Part shown: positions 53,312 through 62,180 of the stretch, piece by piece
Layout: every line of letters begins with the position of its first letter
Position numbering within the stretch: position 1 is the first letter of the stretch
NCBI GenBank assembly: GCA_046297495.1
Contig: JBKBIP010000028.1
Coordinates: forward strand, 16,442 to 80,441
Direction of reading: 5' to 3'
Source of the DNA: JBKBIP01 sp046297495
GTDB lineage: Bacteria > Planctomycetota > Planctomycetia > Gemmatales > Gemmataceae
Length of the DNA stretch: 64,000 nucleotides
Notes under the pieces: generated by a model
What the model was told of the DNA's origin: nothing
The model's database searches: none
Seen by the model: the letters and a program-made list of their open reading frames with translations, nothing else
Program-made: the position numbers and the translations under genes

Positions 53312-55735
53312 TCAATGATTAAACCCAAATTCCAGCGTATTCATCAGCGTCCAGGCCAGGTCCTCGGCGGCTTGGCGGCGGTGGGCCGATTGCGCTCGCA
53401 GAAACGTCACGGCAATATCACGTTCGCGGTCCGCGGGGAACCGGCTGTAGAACGTCAGATACAATTCTTCCACTAATTCGGCATCGTTTGGGTGATTCTT
53501 CACCAGGCGAGCGATGGCGCCCCCTTCATGGTTGAGCTTGGCGTGAATCTCCTCGGCGTTGAGCAGATGCAGCACCTGACTGACGCCCGGCTCGTGGATG
53601 CGCTCGCACTCACAAGCGGTGGTTCGGGTTGGCCGGCCAAACAGTTTCAGAAAATAGTGAGGCACCTTGCTGTCCCACAGCTGGATGGCCCGATAGCCGG
53701 CGGGCAGACCGTCGAACTTCTCCGGCACGCCGGTCGTCTGACACACCATGTCCAACAGCACCTCGGCGTCGATGCGTTTGAACAGGGCGCGCGAATAGTT
53801 TTGCTCGTCGCGCTCATTGGTGGCATTCGGTGTCGAGGACAACTGATAGACCTGCGCTGCCGTGATGGCGCGAATCAATTGGCGAAAATCATATTTGTTG
53901 TTGATCACGTGCTGGGCCAAGGCGTCGAGCAGCTCAGGATTGGAAGGAGGATTGGTCGCGCGCACGTCATCGACCGGATCGACCAGGCCGCGTCCCAGGA
54001 AGTGTGCCCAGGCACGGTTGGCGACATTGCGGGCGAACCAGGGATTGTCAGCGGCGGTCAGCCAATCGGCCAGCACGCGCCGGCGGTCTCCGCTAAGCTC
54101 CGCTTCGGGCATCGGCTGTCCCAGGGCATGAGCGAAGATGGTGGCGCCGCTGCGTGGATGCTTCGTTGGCGGATCGCCGCTGACGATCACTGCTTCGGTA
54201 GCTCCCAGCTTTTGCACGCGCACCGGCGCGAAAAAGGCTTGCATCCCGTAAAAATCGGTTTGGCTCCAACGGTCAAACGGATGATGATGGCATTCGGCGC
54301 AGGCAATGCGTACTCCCAGAAAAACTTGAGCGACCGTGCTCCCCATGTCTCCCGGATTGGAAACGACCCTATAGAAATTCGCTGGCCCATTGTCATCGAG
54401 CGGACCTTCCGCCAGCAGCAGCTCGCGGGCGAATTGGTCCAACGGTTTATTGTCGGCGATGCTCTGGCGAATCCAGCGATAGAACGCATAGGCGCGTTTG
54501 TGGCCTAGGGTCTGCCGATCGACACGCAGCAAGTCGGCCCACTTCAAGGCCCAATAATCGGCGAACTCCGGCCGTTGCAACAAGTCATCGACCAACTTGG
54601 TCCGCCGATCCGGGCGTGTGTCGCTGAGAAATCGCCGCGTTTCGGCCGCTGTCGGCAGGGTACCGATGACATCCAGATAGACCCGGCGTAGATATTCCGC
54701 GTCGCTGGCCGGCGCCGAGGGCGTGATGTTCAGTTTACGCAGCTTGCCGAACACCAGGGGATCGATGAAATTATTCGCGTTCGGCATGGGACTGTCGGCG
54801 GCCGGCGCGGCGCGGGGAATGATGGCTCGGAAGACATCAACTTGTCCCATAAAGCTGGCCATGACCGCCACGTCGCCGGGAACATCGCCAGCGGTGATGC
54901 GCCCCGTTTCGCTGACGGTTGCCAAAGCGTCGTTATTGGTCTGGTATTTGGCATGAGCGGTGACATCCACTTCGCGGTTATCGCTGTAGCGGGCGATCAC
55001 GCGCAGCTGCTGCTCGGTGCGCATGGCCAACTGCCGTTCGCGCGGCTCCACGCGGATGCTGACCACTTTTGGATCATCCACTTCGCCGAACGGCATCCCG
55101 GCGGCGATCCAAGCGCGGATGGTGTGGTACTCTTCCGAAGCGCGGGGAATGCGCGTGCCGCCGCCGTGGGCCACGCGCCCGGACATCTTGGTGAGCAGTA
55201 GGCTATAATCGGGCGCCACCGGCATGACGCGCCGGCCCCGTGCTTCCATGACCAGGGCTTCATAGTCCGCCGCCGGGTCAAAGCCAAAGACCGACAGCTT
55301 GAAGCCATTCTGTCCCTCCGCCTTGCCATGACAACCTGACGCGTTGCAGCCATAGCGACTCAATAGCGGGATGATGTCATTCTCGAAATTGAAGCGGCGC
55401 GGCTCCTCAGTCCCCGTCACGGTGACGGCTACTCGCCGCGTCTGGCCGTCTACTTCGACGATGACTTCGGTGGCACCGTCCGCCACCCCTCGTATCACGC
55501 CGTCCGCGCTGACACGGGCCACAGCGGGACGCACGGCGCGAAAGCGAGCCGCCGGCGTTCGGTCCAGCAACTGCCCTTGGTTGGTGCGGCCATGAACAAG
55601 CAACGAATAGACCGCTCCTGGTCCCTGCAACCGCACGCGGGGCGGATCGACCGTGATCTCCTCAATCGTTTCGGCCATCCCGACAGGACAGCTTAAGAAC
55701 AATCCCAGAATCGTGCCAAGCATGGGTCTCATCAT
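53312..55735 (-). CDS. DUF1549/DUF1553 protein with N-terminal Ig-like domain
   Basis: An 807-residue exported protein (signal MLGTILGLFLSCPVGMA). Residues about 20-110 are a bacterial Ig-like (BIG2) domain (AVYSLLVHGRTN to VTVTGTEEP). Next is a cytochrome-like segment with CNASGCHG, a CxxxCH heme-type motif near residue 130. A second Ig-like segment (REVDVTAHAKYQT) precedes DUF1549 (SDAEYLRRVYLDVIGTLPTAAETRRF) and DUF1553, which contains CAECHHHPFDRWSQTDFYGMQAF and ends near DLAWTLMNTLEFGFNH. It is paired with the downstream DUF1501 gene. The broken copy at 20471 is the start of a relative. Function is unknown, with possible redox activity from the cysteine-histidine sites. Confidence 0.92.
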   Translation of the reverse strand: MMRPMLGTILGLFLSCPVGMAETIEEITVDPPRVRLQGPGAVYSLLVHGRTNQGQLLDRTPAARFRAVRPAVARVSADGVIRGVADGATEVIVEVDGQTRRVAVTVTGTEEPRRFNFENDIIPLLSRYGCNASGCHGKAEGQNGFKLSVFGFDPAADYEALVMEARGRRVMPVAPDYSLLLTKMSGRVAHGGGTRIPRASEEYHTIRAWIAAGMPFGEVDDPKVVSIRVEPRERQLAMRTEQQLRVIARYSDNREVDVTAHAKYQTNNDALATVSETGRITAGDVPGDVAVMASFMGQVDVFRAIIPRAAPAADSPMPNANNFIDPLVFGKLRKLNITPSAPASDAEYLRRVYLDVIGTLPTAAETRRFLSDTRPDRRTKLVDDLLQRPEFADYWALKWADLLRVDRQTLGHKRAYAFYRWIRQSIADNKPLDQFARELLLAEGPLDDNGPANFYRVVSNPGDMGSTVAQVFLGVRIACAECHHHPFDRWSQTDFYGMQAFFAPVRVQKLGATEAVIVSGDPPTKHPRSGATIFAHALGQPMPEAELSGDRRRVLADWLTAADNPWFARNVANRAWAHFLGRGLVDPVDDVRATNPPSNPELLDALAQHVINNKYDFRQLIRAITAAQVYQLSSTPNATNERDEQNYSRALFKRIDAEVLLDMVCQTTGVPEKFDGLPAGYRAIQLWDSKVPHYFLKLFGRPTRTTACECERIHEPGVSQVLHLLNAEEIHAKLNHEGGAIARLVKNHPNDAELVEELYLTFYSRFPADRERDIAVTFLRAQSAHRRQAAEDLAWTLMNTLEFGFNH

Positions 55736-55925
55736 CCGCGAGCCTCAAGGAGGGAAGGCGGCAGGTTATCTCTGGTGGGCAGCGCACGACTGCCTTGGAG
55801 CGGTAGGCGCGGTGCTCCTTGGGGGAGGTAGAATGAGTTTACCTGAAGAATTCCATGCTGTACAAGGGATTATTCGAGAAATCACGGCCGAATCTTTCGT
55901 CGCCGGCAGGGGGCGACTGTCGCGC

Positions 55926-57650
55926 TCATGCCAACCATTCCGGCTGACTAAAGACCCAATTGAGGGCCTCGACATACTTGTGGGCGGGGGCCAAGGTATG
56001 GCCGCCGGCGAACTCGGTATAGTAGGGTTTCCAGCCGAGCTGTGGGTACAGTGCCCGGTCGCGCTGCATCTCCTCGTAGCGGAAATCGCCAGGACTGGCC
56101 AAAAAAACAATGAGGCGGCGCGACGTGCTTTGCGCGTATTGCTGGGCCAGGAAAAATTTATTGGCATCGGCGTATTCATAATCGTAGGGGCCATTCGGCG
56201 TGCCGGTATCGGGGATTTGCGTCCCCCAGATCATGGCGGTGTTGATAATCAACACCGAGGCGATTCCGGGGTAACGGATGTTTAGATGATGGGCGTAGGA
56301 GCCGCCGCCGGAAAAGCCGGTGAGGATTACGCGTGTGCCATCCGCTGGTAGCACTTGCAGCGCGTTGTTGATGTGGCCCAGCGTCACGTTGTCATCCACA
56401 GGAGGACCGTTGCGATAATAACTGGAGGCGAAGACGATGAACTTGCGTTGCTCGGCATGCTGGACCAAATAGTTCAACGTGAAATGGGGGTCGCCGTTGG
56501 GGGCGAAAGCGAAGGCAACCGGATAGCGAATCCCCACCCCCAAACCGGAGGGGAAATAAACGACGCCGCCGTTGAGGTTGACATAACCGGCGGTTTCCAG
56601 GAACAGACGCGGCGGCTGGATTTTCTGGCCGGTTTGACCGGAGAAGAAGCCGGGATACTGATTGAACGAGCCGGAAGCGCGCGTGGTGATGAGGTCGGCG
56701 AAGCCATCATTGTTGAAATCACCGCTAGCAACATGGACGCCCCCCGCGTAGTTGGGCGCGTAGGCGAAGAAGTCGCGCAGCACCTGGTTGGTCGCGCCGC
56801 TGAAGACGCGCACATGCGGGCCGCCACCGAAGCCCGGTGAGGTGATGAGGTCGGCGAAACCGTCGTTGTTGATGTCGCCGCTGGCGACATGGACGCCGCC
56901 GGTGAAATGCGGCGCGTAGGCGAAGAAGCTGCGGATGATTTGGTTAGTGCGACCATCAAAAACTTGGACATGCGGCCCACCGCCGGGACCAGGGGCCACG
57001 ATAATATCAGCGAAACCATCGTTGTTGATGTCCCCCGCCGCGACGCGCACGCCGCCGGTGAAATGCGGCGCGTAGGCGAAGAAGCTGCGAATGAGCTGAT
57101 TGGTTCGGCCATCGAAAACCTTGACGTGCGGCCCGCCCCCTTCCCCGGCTGCCGTGATGATGTCGGCGTAGCCATCATTGTTGACATCCCCCACCGCCAC
57201 GTACACACCTCCAGTGAAGGAGGGCGCGTAGGCGAAAAAACTACGCAGTAGCTGGCCGCTAACGCCATCGAAGACCTTGATGTGCGGCCCGCCGCCGAAG
57301 CCCGCCGCCGTGACGATCTCATCGCGGCCATTGCCAGTGACATCCCCCACCGCCACGCGCACGCCGCCGGTGAAAGAAGCGCCATAGGCAAAGAAACTCT
57401 GACGCAGTTGCAAGTCGGAGTTGGGAGCCACGTCGTAGGAACGGACGTGCGGCCCACCGTTCAGCCCCGCTCCTGTGACAATGTCCAGCCGGCCATCGTT
57501 GTTCAAGTCGCCGGCCGCGAGGAATAACCCATCCAAGGCCGGTGCCACGCGATCCTCCAACGCTTCGAGCTGGGGTCGATAGCGACGTAACCTTCCTGAT
57601 GACTTGCCATGAACACTCTTTGGCCGTCCGCCGAAAAGAATGAATCTCAT
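55926..57650 (-). CDS. FG-GAP beta-propeller fused to an alpha/beta-hydrolase
   Basis: A 574-residue protein; ATG at 57650 is preferred to 57677 because GAGGAG lies about 9 bp upstream. The N-terminus has no classical signal peptide but carries LEALEDRVAPA (28-38), a planctomycete export-associated motif. Residues 41-325 hold six FG-GAP-like repeats of 52 residues (VAVGDVNNDGYADIITAAG and related). The C-terminal 250 residues are different: a catalytic-type loop GFSGGGSYAHH (Ser447) followed by helix-strand pairs and a late FAGGHTLAPAHK with a candidate catalytic His, as in esterase or dienelactone-hydrolase-like folds. Probably a surface hydrolase displayed on a propeller; the substrate is unknown. 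Confidence 0.85.
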   Translation of the reverse strand: MRFILFGGRPKSVHGKSSGRLRRYRPQLEALEDRVAPALDGLFLAAGDLNNDGRLDIVTGAGLNGGPHVRSYDVAPNSDLQLRQSFFAYGASFTGGVRVAVGDVTGNGRDEIVTAAGFGGGPHIKVFDGVSGQLLRSFFAYAPSFTGGVYVAVGDVNNDGYADIITAAGEGGGPHVKVFDGRTNQLIRSFFAYAPHFTGGVRVAAGDINNDGFADIIVAPGPGGGPHVQVFDGRTNQIIRSFFAYAPHFTGGVHVASGDINNDGFADLITSPGFGGGPHVRVFSGATNQVLRDFFAYAPNYAGGVHVASGDFNNDGFADLITTRASGSFNQYPGFFSGQTGQKIQPPRLFLETAGYVNLNGGVVYFPSGLGVGIRYPVAFAFAPNGDPHFTLNYLVQHAEQRKFIVFASSYYRNGPPVDDNVTLGHINNALQVLPADGTRVILTGFSGGGSYAHHLNIRYPGIASVLIINTAMIWGTQIPDTGTPNGPYDYEYADANKFFLAQQYAQSTSRRLIVFLASPGDFRYEEMQRDRALYPQLGWKPYYTEFAGGHTLAPAHKYVEALNWVFSQPEWLA

Positions 57651-57854
57651 GGGGGAAAACTCCTCGCGTCTGGACATTCGCGAAATGAAGTATTTAACTG
57701 TACGTCAGCGTCGGCGTATGATCAAATAAAAAGACAAAGACATTTTGGCGGTCGCGGACTACGCAAGAAGGGAGGTGAAGTAATTCCTTTTCCCGTGTCA
57801 TCGATTCTCGCCGCTCGCCCACCGAGATAAGGTGCCGCTGGCTTTATGTTGGTC

Positions 57855-58739
57855 TCACCGCGCCACCCAGCCGAGAATGCCCGGCGGGGCTTTGCTGACT
57901 TCGGGAAGCTCTCCTTCATCGAGCAAGATGAGTTTGGGCAGGGGAATCCATTCCACCAGAGGCAGCAGCTTCTTGGTACAAGCCAGGAAGGACGCCCACG
58001 CCGGCAATGGCACCACCGGCACGCGCTCCAGTTCGATGCCGAGACGGATGTTCGGGTCGCGGCCTTCGAGTAATTCGGGCGAGGCCCAATTTAAGATGTC
58101 GCTAACCTGTCCTTGCTCGACGCACTCTTGCTCCAGCAGCCAACCGAGGCAAGAAGGGTGCGGCGGCAAGTGTTGCATGCGCAGATGGAAATAAAGCCGA
58201 TTGGCGGGCGTCATCCGCGCGATGACCAAAAAGCCCAGCTCATCCGCTTCCTTCCAGATGCTATCGGTTTCGACATAGGTGCTCAGTAACGTGTTCACCC
58301 CCGTCTCGCGCAGCTGCGCCAGGTCGGGTTGAAGATGGGTCATGCTGCTGCCAATGATGGTAAAGGGCCAACCATTCAATCGCAATCCCGCGGGTCCCAG
58401 CCGGATGGTCCGCAAACCGTGGGTGATGCGCACCATTTCGATCATCTCGCCGTTTTGCCATAGCTCCAACGGCCCTTGATACAAGAATGGTGTGGCGGGT
58501 TCCCACAGATTCGGTTCCGGAATGATGACGCGCAGCGTGGTGTAGGGATGCCCCGGATAAGGCCGCATCGGATAGGCCACTTCCACCGTGCTGGCATAGC
58601 GACAGCGCGGACCGAGCAACCGGCCGCGCAGCTCGGCGTTTTTCCCCAAGACCTGCACAAGCGTGTCGATGCGAATGTGCGCTTCCGTGGGATTTAAGCT
58701 CAGATTCTCGCAACGGACGGAAACCAGTTGCTGCCCCAT
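57855..58739 (-). CDS. GH2-like beta-sandwich / TIM-barrel fragment protein
   Basis: A 294-residue protein resembling the middle of glycoside hydrolase family 2 enzymes: a jelly-roll segment (VEVAYPMRPYPG to RVIIPEPNLWEPATPFLYQG), then LRTIRLGPAGLRLNGWPFTIIGSSM and the early barrel HLQPDLAQLRETGVNTLLSTYVE. In complete GH2 enzymes the catalytic acid Asn-Glu pair appears later; I see no clear NE here, so it is probably not a glycosidase. There is no signal peptide. It begins 14 bp after queA on the same strand and probably shares its transcript. Confidence 0.65.
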   Translation of the reverse strand: MGQQLVSVRCENLSLNPTEAHIRIDTLVQVLGKNAELRGRLLGPRCRYASTVEVAYPMRPYPGHPYTTLRVIIPEPNLWEPATPFLYQGPLELWQNGEMIEMVRITHGLRTIRLGPAGLRLNGWPFTIIGSSMTHLQPDLAQLRETGVNTLLSTYVETDSIWKEADELGFLVIARMTPANRLYFHLRMQHLPPHPSCLGWLLEQECVEQGQVSDILNWASPELLEGRDPNIRLGIELERVPVVPLPAWASFLACTKKLLPLVEWIPLPKLILLDEGELPEVSKAPPGILGWVAR

Positions 58740-58753
58740 GTCACTTGATCCAT

Positions 58754-59782
58754 TCAGACAATGAGCATCGCGTCGCCATAACTGTAGAAACGATATTCTC
58801 TCTCCAGGGCTGTCATATATGCTCGCCGCAATAAATCAACACCCGTGAATGCACCGACCAGCAACAGCAACGTCGAACGGGGCAAGTGAAAATTCGTCAC
58901 CAGGGCGTCAACCACCTGAAACTGATAAGGGGGGTAGATAAAGAGGTCCGTTTCTCCGGACCACGGCCGCAACGGTCCGGTGGCGGCCACGCTTTCCAAG
59001 ACTCGAACGGTCGTGGTGCCGACGGCGACAACCCGGCTCCTCCTGGCCCGACATTCCGTGATAGCGGCGACGGTTGCGGCCGGCAATTCTCCCCATTCGC
59101 GGTGCATCCGGTGTTGGCGGTAGTCCGCGACCGAGACCGGCTGAAACGTCCCCAAGCCGACGTGCAACGTGACGAACGCCCAGCGGATGCCGCAAGCGGC
59201 AAGGCGGTCGAAGAGACGCGGCGTGAAGTGCAAACCGGCGGTCGGAGCGGCCACGGCGCCCGGCTGCTGGCCGTACACGGTCTGATAACGCGCCGCGTCG
59301 CTGGTCCCCGCCCGCCCTTTGCGGATGTAGGGCGGCAAGGGGACATGGCCATGCCGTCGCAATAAGTCAAAAGGGGAATCACTGGCCAAATTGGGCCGAG
59401 CCAACCAATGACGCTCCGGCGTCTGGGCCAGCAGTGTCAGACACAGCGGCCCCGGATCGATGGCAATGATCTCTCCTTCCAGTAGTCGCCCGCGCGTTTG
59501 GCACAGCAACTCCCAAGCGCCGTCGGAGTGGACGGAGAGAAAAAGCCCCTCCCACTTGCCGCCGGTGCGCTGGCGCGTGCCCAGCAAGCGTGCCGGGACC
59601 ACACAGGTATCATTCAGGATGAGCAGATCCCCTGGCGCCAGCAAATCGGGCAAATCGAAAAAGATGTGATGGTCGATTCCGCCGCTGGCGCGCTGGACCC
59701 GCAGCAATCGAGACTGATCGCGCTCGGCGCAAGGTTCTTGAGCGATCAGATGAGATGGCAATTCGTAATCAAAAAAATCCAT
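58754..59782 (-). CDS. queA: tRNA preQ1 ribosyltransferase-isomerase
   Basis: Transfers the ribosyl part of S-adenosylmethionine to preQ1 in tRNA to make epoxyqueuosine. The 342-residue protein starts at ATG 59782 (MDFFDYELPSHLIAQEP); the 21-codon extension is not family-like. The DFxYELP N-terminus, DLLILNDTCVVPARLLGTR, PTAGLHFTPRLFDRL and VGTTTVRVLE motifs are all present. It relies on S-adenosylmethionine from metK. The GH2-like gene follows 14 bp later. No tgt is in the window. Confidence 0.97.
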   Translation of the reverse strand: MDFFDYELPSHLIAQEPCAERDQSRLLRVQRASGGIDHHIFFDLPDLLAPGDLLILNDTCVVPARLLGTRQRTGGKWEGLFLSVHSDGAWELLCQTRGRLLEGEIIAIDPGPLCLTLLAQTPERHWLARPNLASDSPFDLLRRHGHVPLPPYIRKGRAGTSDAARYQTVYGQQPGAVAAPTAGLHFTPRLFDRLAACGIRWAFVTLHVGLGTFQPVSVADYRQHRMHREWGELPAATVAAITECRARRSRVVAVGTTTVRVLESVAATGPLRPWSGETDLFIYPPYQFQVVDALVTNFHLPRSTLLLLVGAFTGVDLLRRAYMTALEREYRFYSYGDAMLIV

Positions 59783-59875
59783 ATCACGCGACCCGGCGCG
59801 CGGCGGTCGTCGGCCTCTTGGTGACACGTTCCACCCAGAAGCCAAACGGTCCCCGCGCGCCAGGAGAAAGGAACA

Positions 59876-60457
59876 TTATTTGAACGCCTTCAGCCAATCC
59901 TCGAAGGCTTTCTTGTTCTCGGCCACGGTCTTGGCGGGACCGACCAGGCGCATGTAATAGGGGCCTTTCGGACTATCGAAGATGACGCCGAACATGCGGT
60001 AATCCGGTTTGCGTGTGATCTTGGCATTGGGCGCGAACGGCGGAAAGCGTTCCAGATACGTCCCTTGCACATCCAAAAAGATGATGTTGACATCCCCTGC
60101 TTTCATCTTGTCTAAGGTGCTGACCTCATCGATTTTCTTGCCAGCGGGCGGCTCGAACATCTTCTGCCAGCGGTCGATATTGGCCTCAACGCCGCCGCCC
60201 CCCCCTTCGCCGAAATAGAAAATCACCAGCTCGGCGTCGGCAGGGTCCCCTTTGACTCGGGGAATCTGAAACTGATAGACCCGAAATTGGCTGTTGGTTG
60301 GTTCCGATTTCCAGGAGGCCGGCGCCTTGGAGCGCAAGGCGTCCAGCTCAACCACCGTTCCTTTGTTGTCATCGGCTTGGGCCGAGGAATGCGGCGTCGC
60401 CAAGCCGCACCCCAACGTTCCCACCCCCAACACGAGTACGCCCAAGATATTTCTCAT
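59876..60457 (-). CDS. Small secreted hypothetical protein
   Basis: A 193-residue protein with a signal-type N-terminus (MRNILGVLVLGVGTLGCG); the Cys17 context is a weak lipobox, so lipidation is uncertain. The rest is soluble and beta-rich, with glycine-rich EGGGGG, WQKMFEPPAGKKIDE and a C-terminal PKGPYYMRLVGPAKTVAENKKAFEDWLKAF. I recall no named domain, though proteins of this form recur in planctomycetes. GAGGAG precedes the ATG by about 7 bp. Confidence 0.75.
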   Translation of the reverse strand: MRNILGVLVLGVGTLGCGLATPHSSAQADDNKGTVVELDALRSKAPASWKSEPTNSQFRVYQFQIPRVKGDPADAELVIFYFGEGGGGGVEANIDRWQKMFEPPAGKKIDEVSTLDKMKAGDVNIIFLDVQGTYLERFPPFAPNAKITRKPDYRMFGVIFDSPKGPYYMRLVGPAKTVAENKKAFEDWLKAFK

Positions 60458-60776
60458 CGATTACTCCTCTCAGCGTCACGAGGTTCGCGAAGGTCGGCGG
60501 CACGATCCGCACCTGCCGCCCTGTCCATCAGTTAACGGCCAGAAGCGGACGATTGCAAGGGGAAAAGAGAGACTATCTAATGCCAATAAGCAGACGATGC
60601 CTAGACATATCCTAGTTTCTGGGCTGTTGGCTGGGAACCGGATTCCACCAACTTTTCCGAAATAGTGCTTGCTCACCCCATTTGGGAAGCTAATATAGTG
60701 TGTTTAGATATTGACAATTTCATCACGGCGGTTGGGTTCGCCTTTCCAGTCCATTCCACGACCAGGGAGTCCGTCC

Positions 60777-61778
60777 ATGTTGCACCTGATTCGCTGCCGG
60801 TCCCACTGGCCCCTCGTAACCGTACTGGCCGTCGTGGCGGGGTTCTTCTCCCCTGCGCAAGCGCAATACACGGGGGAGCAGATTTATCAACGGGCCTTGA
60901 AATCGACTGTCTGGATTTTGTCTCCCGTGGGGGGCGGTCGAGCGGCGTCGGGCACCGGCTCGCTGATCGACGCCCAACGCAAGCTTATTCTGACTAACCA
61001 TCATGTGGTTGGCAATCGAGAAGAAGTCATGGTCCTGTTTCCAACGATTCAGAACGGCAAGCTCGTCGCGGAAAAGGACTATTACCTGGACCAAGTGCGC
61101 GCGGGCAACCGCATCAGCGGCAAGGTGATCAAGACGGACAGCAAGAGAGACTTGGCGGTCATTCAGCTGGAAAGCGTGCCGCAGGGGGCGTTGGCTCTTC
61201 TCTTGGCTGCCAAGAGTGCTGGGCCAGGCCAGGATGTGCATTCCGTCGGCAATCCCGGTCAAAGTGGGGCCTTGTGGGTGTACACTTCCGGCAAGGTCCG
61301 ACAGGTGTACAACAAGCGCTGGCGGTCGGCCCCCGATGGCGCCGAGCGGGAAGCCCAGATCGTCGAAACCCAATCCCCCACCAATCCAGGCGACAGCGGC
61401 GGACCGTTGATGAACGATCGAGGGGAGTTGGTCGCCGTGACCCAAGGGGGGGCGCTCGATGCCAATTTGTTGAGCATCTTTATTGACATTTCCGAGGTCC
61501 GCGCCTTCCTTTCCGAGAGTCGCTTGTTGCCGCGTACCGCACTCATTGCTTCCACGACCGGCGGCACCACTACCATCGAGCCGAAGGACAAACCTGAGCT
61601 AAGCGACGTTGAGAAAATGGAACAACAGGCCAAGCCTCTCTTGGGGATCGCCAAGCGTTACGCCGACAATGGCTTGGCGGACAAGGCCATTGAGAAATAT
61701 CAGGCCATCATCGACGAATTCCCCGCGACCAAAGCCGCCGAACAAGCCAAGGAAGCCATCGCCAAGTTGAAGAAGTGA
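60777..61778 (+). CDS. Secreted trypsin-like serine protease with C-terminal repeat helix
   Basis: A 333-residue protein. ATG at 60777 begins a signal peptide (WPLVTVLAVVAGFFSPAQA) behind GGGAG. The S1-type catalytic triad is intact: His76 in LTNHHVV, Asp125 in RDLAVIQ, and Ser207 in NPGDSGGPL, as in DegP-like (S1C) proteases. The last 55 residues (LLGIAKRYADNGLADKAIEKYQAIIDEFPATKAAEQAKEA) form a TPR-like helical pair in place of the PDZ domains usual for DegP. Probably a periplasmic protease or chaperone. Confidence 0.88.
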   Translation: MLHLIRCRSHWPLVTVLAVVAGFFSPAQAQYTGEQIYQRALKSTVWILSPVGGGRAASGTGSLIDAQRKLILTNHHVVGNREEVMVLFPTIQNGKLVAEKDYYLDQVRAGNRISGKVIKTDSKRDLAVIQLESVPQGALALLLAAKSAGPGQDVHSVGNPGQSGALWVYTSGKVRQVYNKRWRSAPDGAEREAQIVETQSPTNPGDSGGPLMNDRGELVAVTQGGALDANLLSIFIDISEVRAFLSESRLLPRTALIASTTGGTTTIEPKDKPELSDVEKMEQQAKPLLGIAKRYADNGLADKAIEKYQAIIDEFPATKAAEQAKEAIAKLKK

Positions 61779-61943
61779 TGATCGTTTTCGTCGTAGCCGG
61801 GGGCGCTCGATGCCTTGCCCGTCTTGCCCCTCGGCGGGGACCGGAGAACTGCCGCCCATCGCCTTGTGGCGAAATGGCTGTAACGTCTTATCCTGTCAAC
61901 GAAAAAAGCCTCTTGTCATCTATTGACAACCGGATTTCGTTAG

Positions 61944-62016
61944 TGGAGCCGAAGGGGATCGAACCCTCAACCTCAGCATTGCGAACGCTGCGCTCTCCCA
62001 ATTGAGCTACGGCCCC
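61944..62016 (-). tRNA. tRNA-Ala (anticodon CGC)
   Basis: On the minus strand the 73 nt fold as a cloverleaf: acceptor GGGGCCG with CGGCTCC (one G-U), D-stem GCTC/GAGC, anticodon stem CAGCG/TGCTG around loop TTCGCAA (anticodon CGC, reading GCG), variable loop AGGTT, T-stem GAGGG/CCCTT with loop TTCGATC. Discriminator base is A. The 3' CCA is not encoded. Confidence 0.95.
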
Positions 62017-62180
62017 GCATATCTTTTTCTCAATATAGAAGAAGGACGCTTGGCGAGCAACGGCGGTTCGGATTTTGGGGGAGCGGAGGGGAAAAATCGG
62101 CAACTGGTCCGACATTTCGGCTTAGAATAACCTATAGTAAGAGAGACGTAAGAACCGTGCCACCCGTCACGAGGGGCTGG

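Noticed and set aside
56355..57527. Plus-strand open frames opposite the FG-GAP gene
   Set aside because: They are repeat-driven shadows of the 52-residue repeats on the minus strand.
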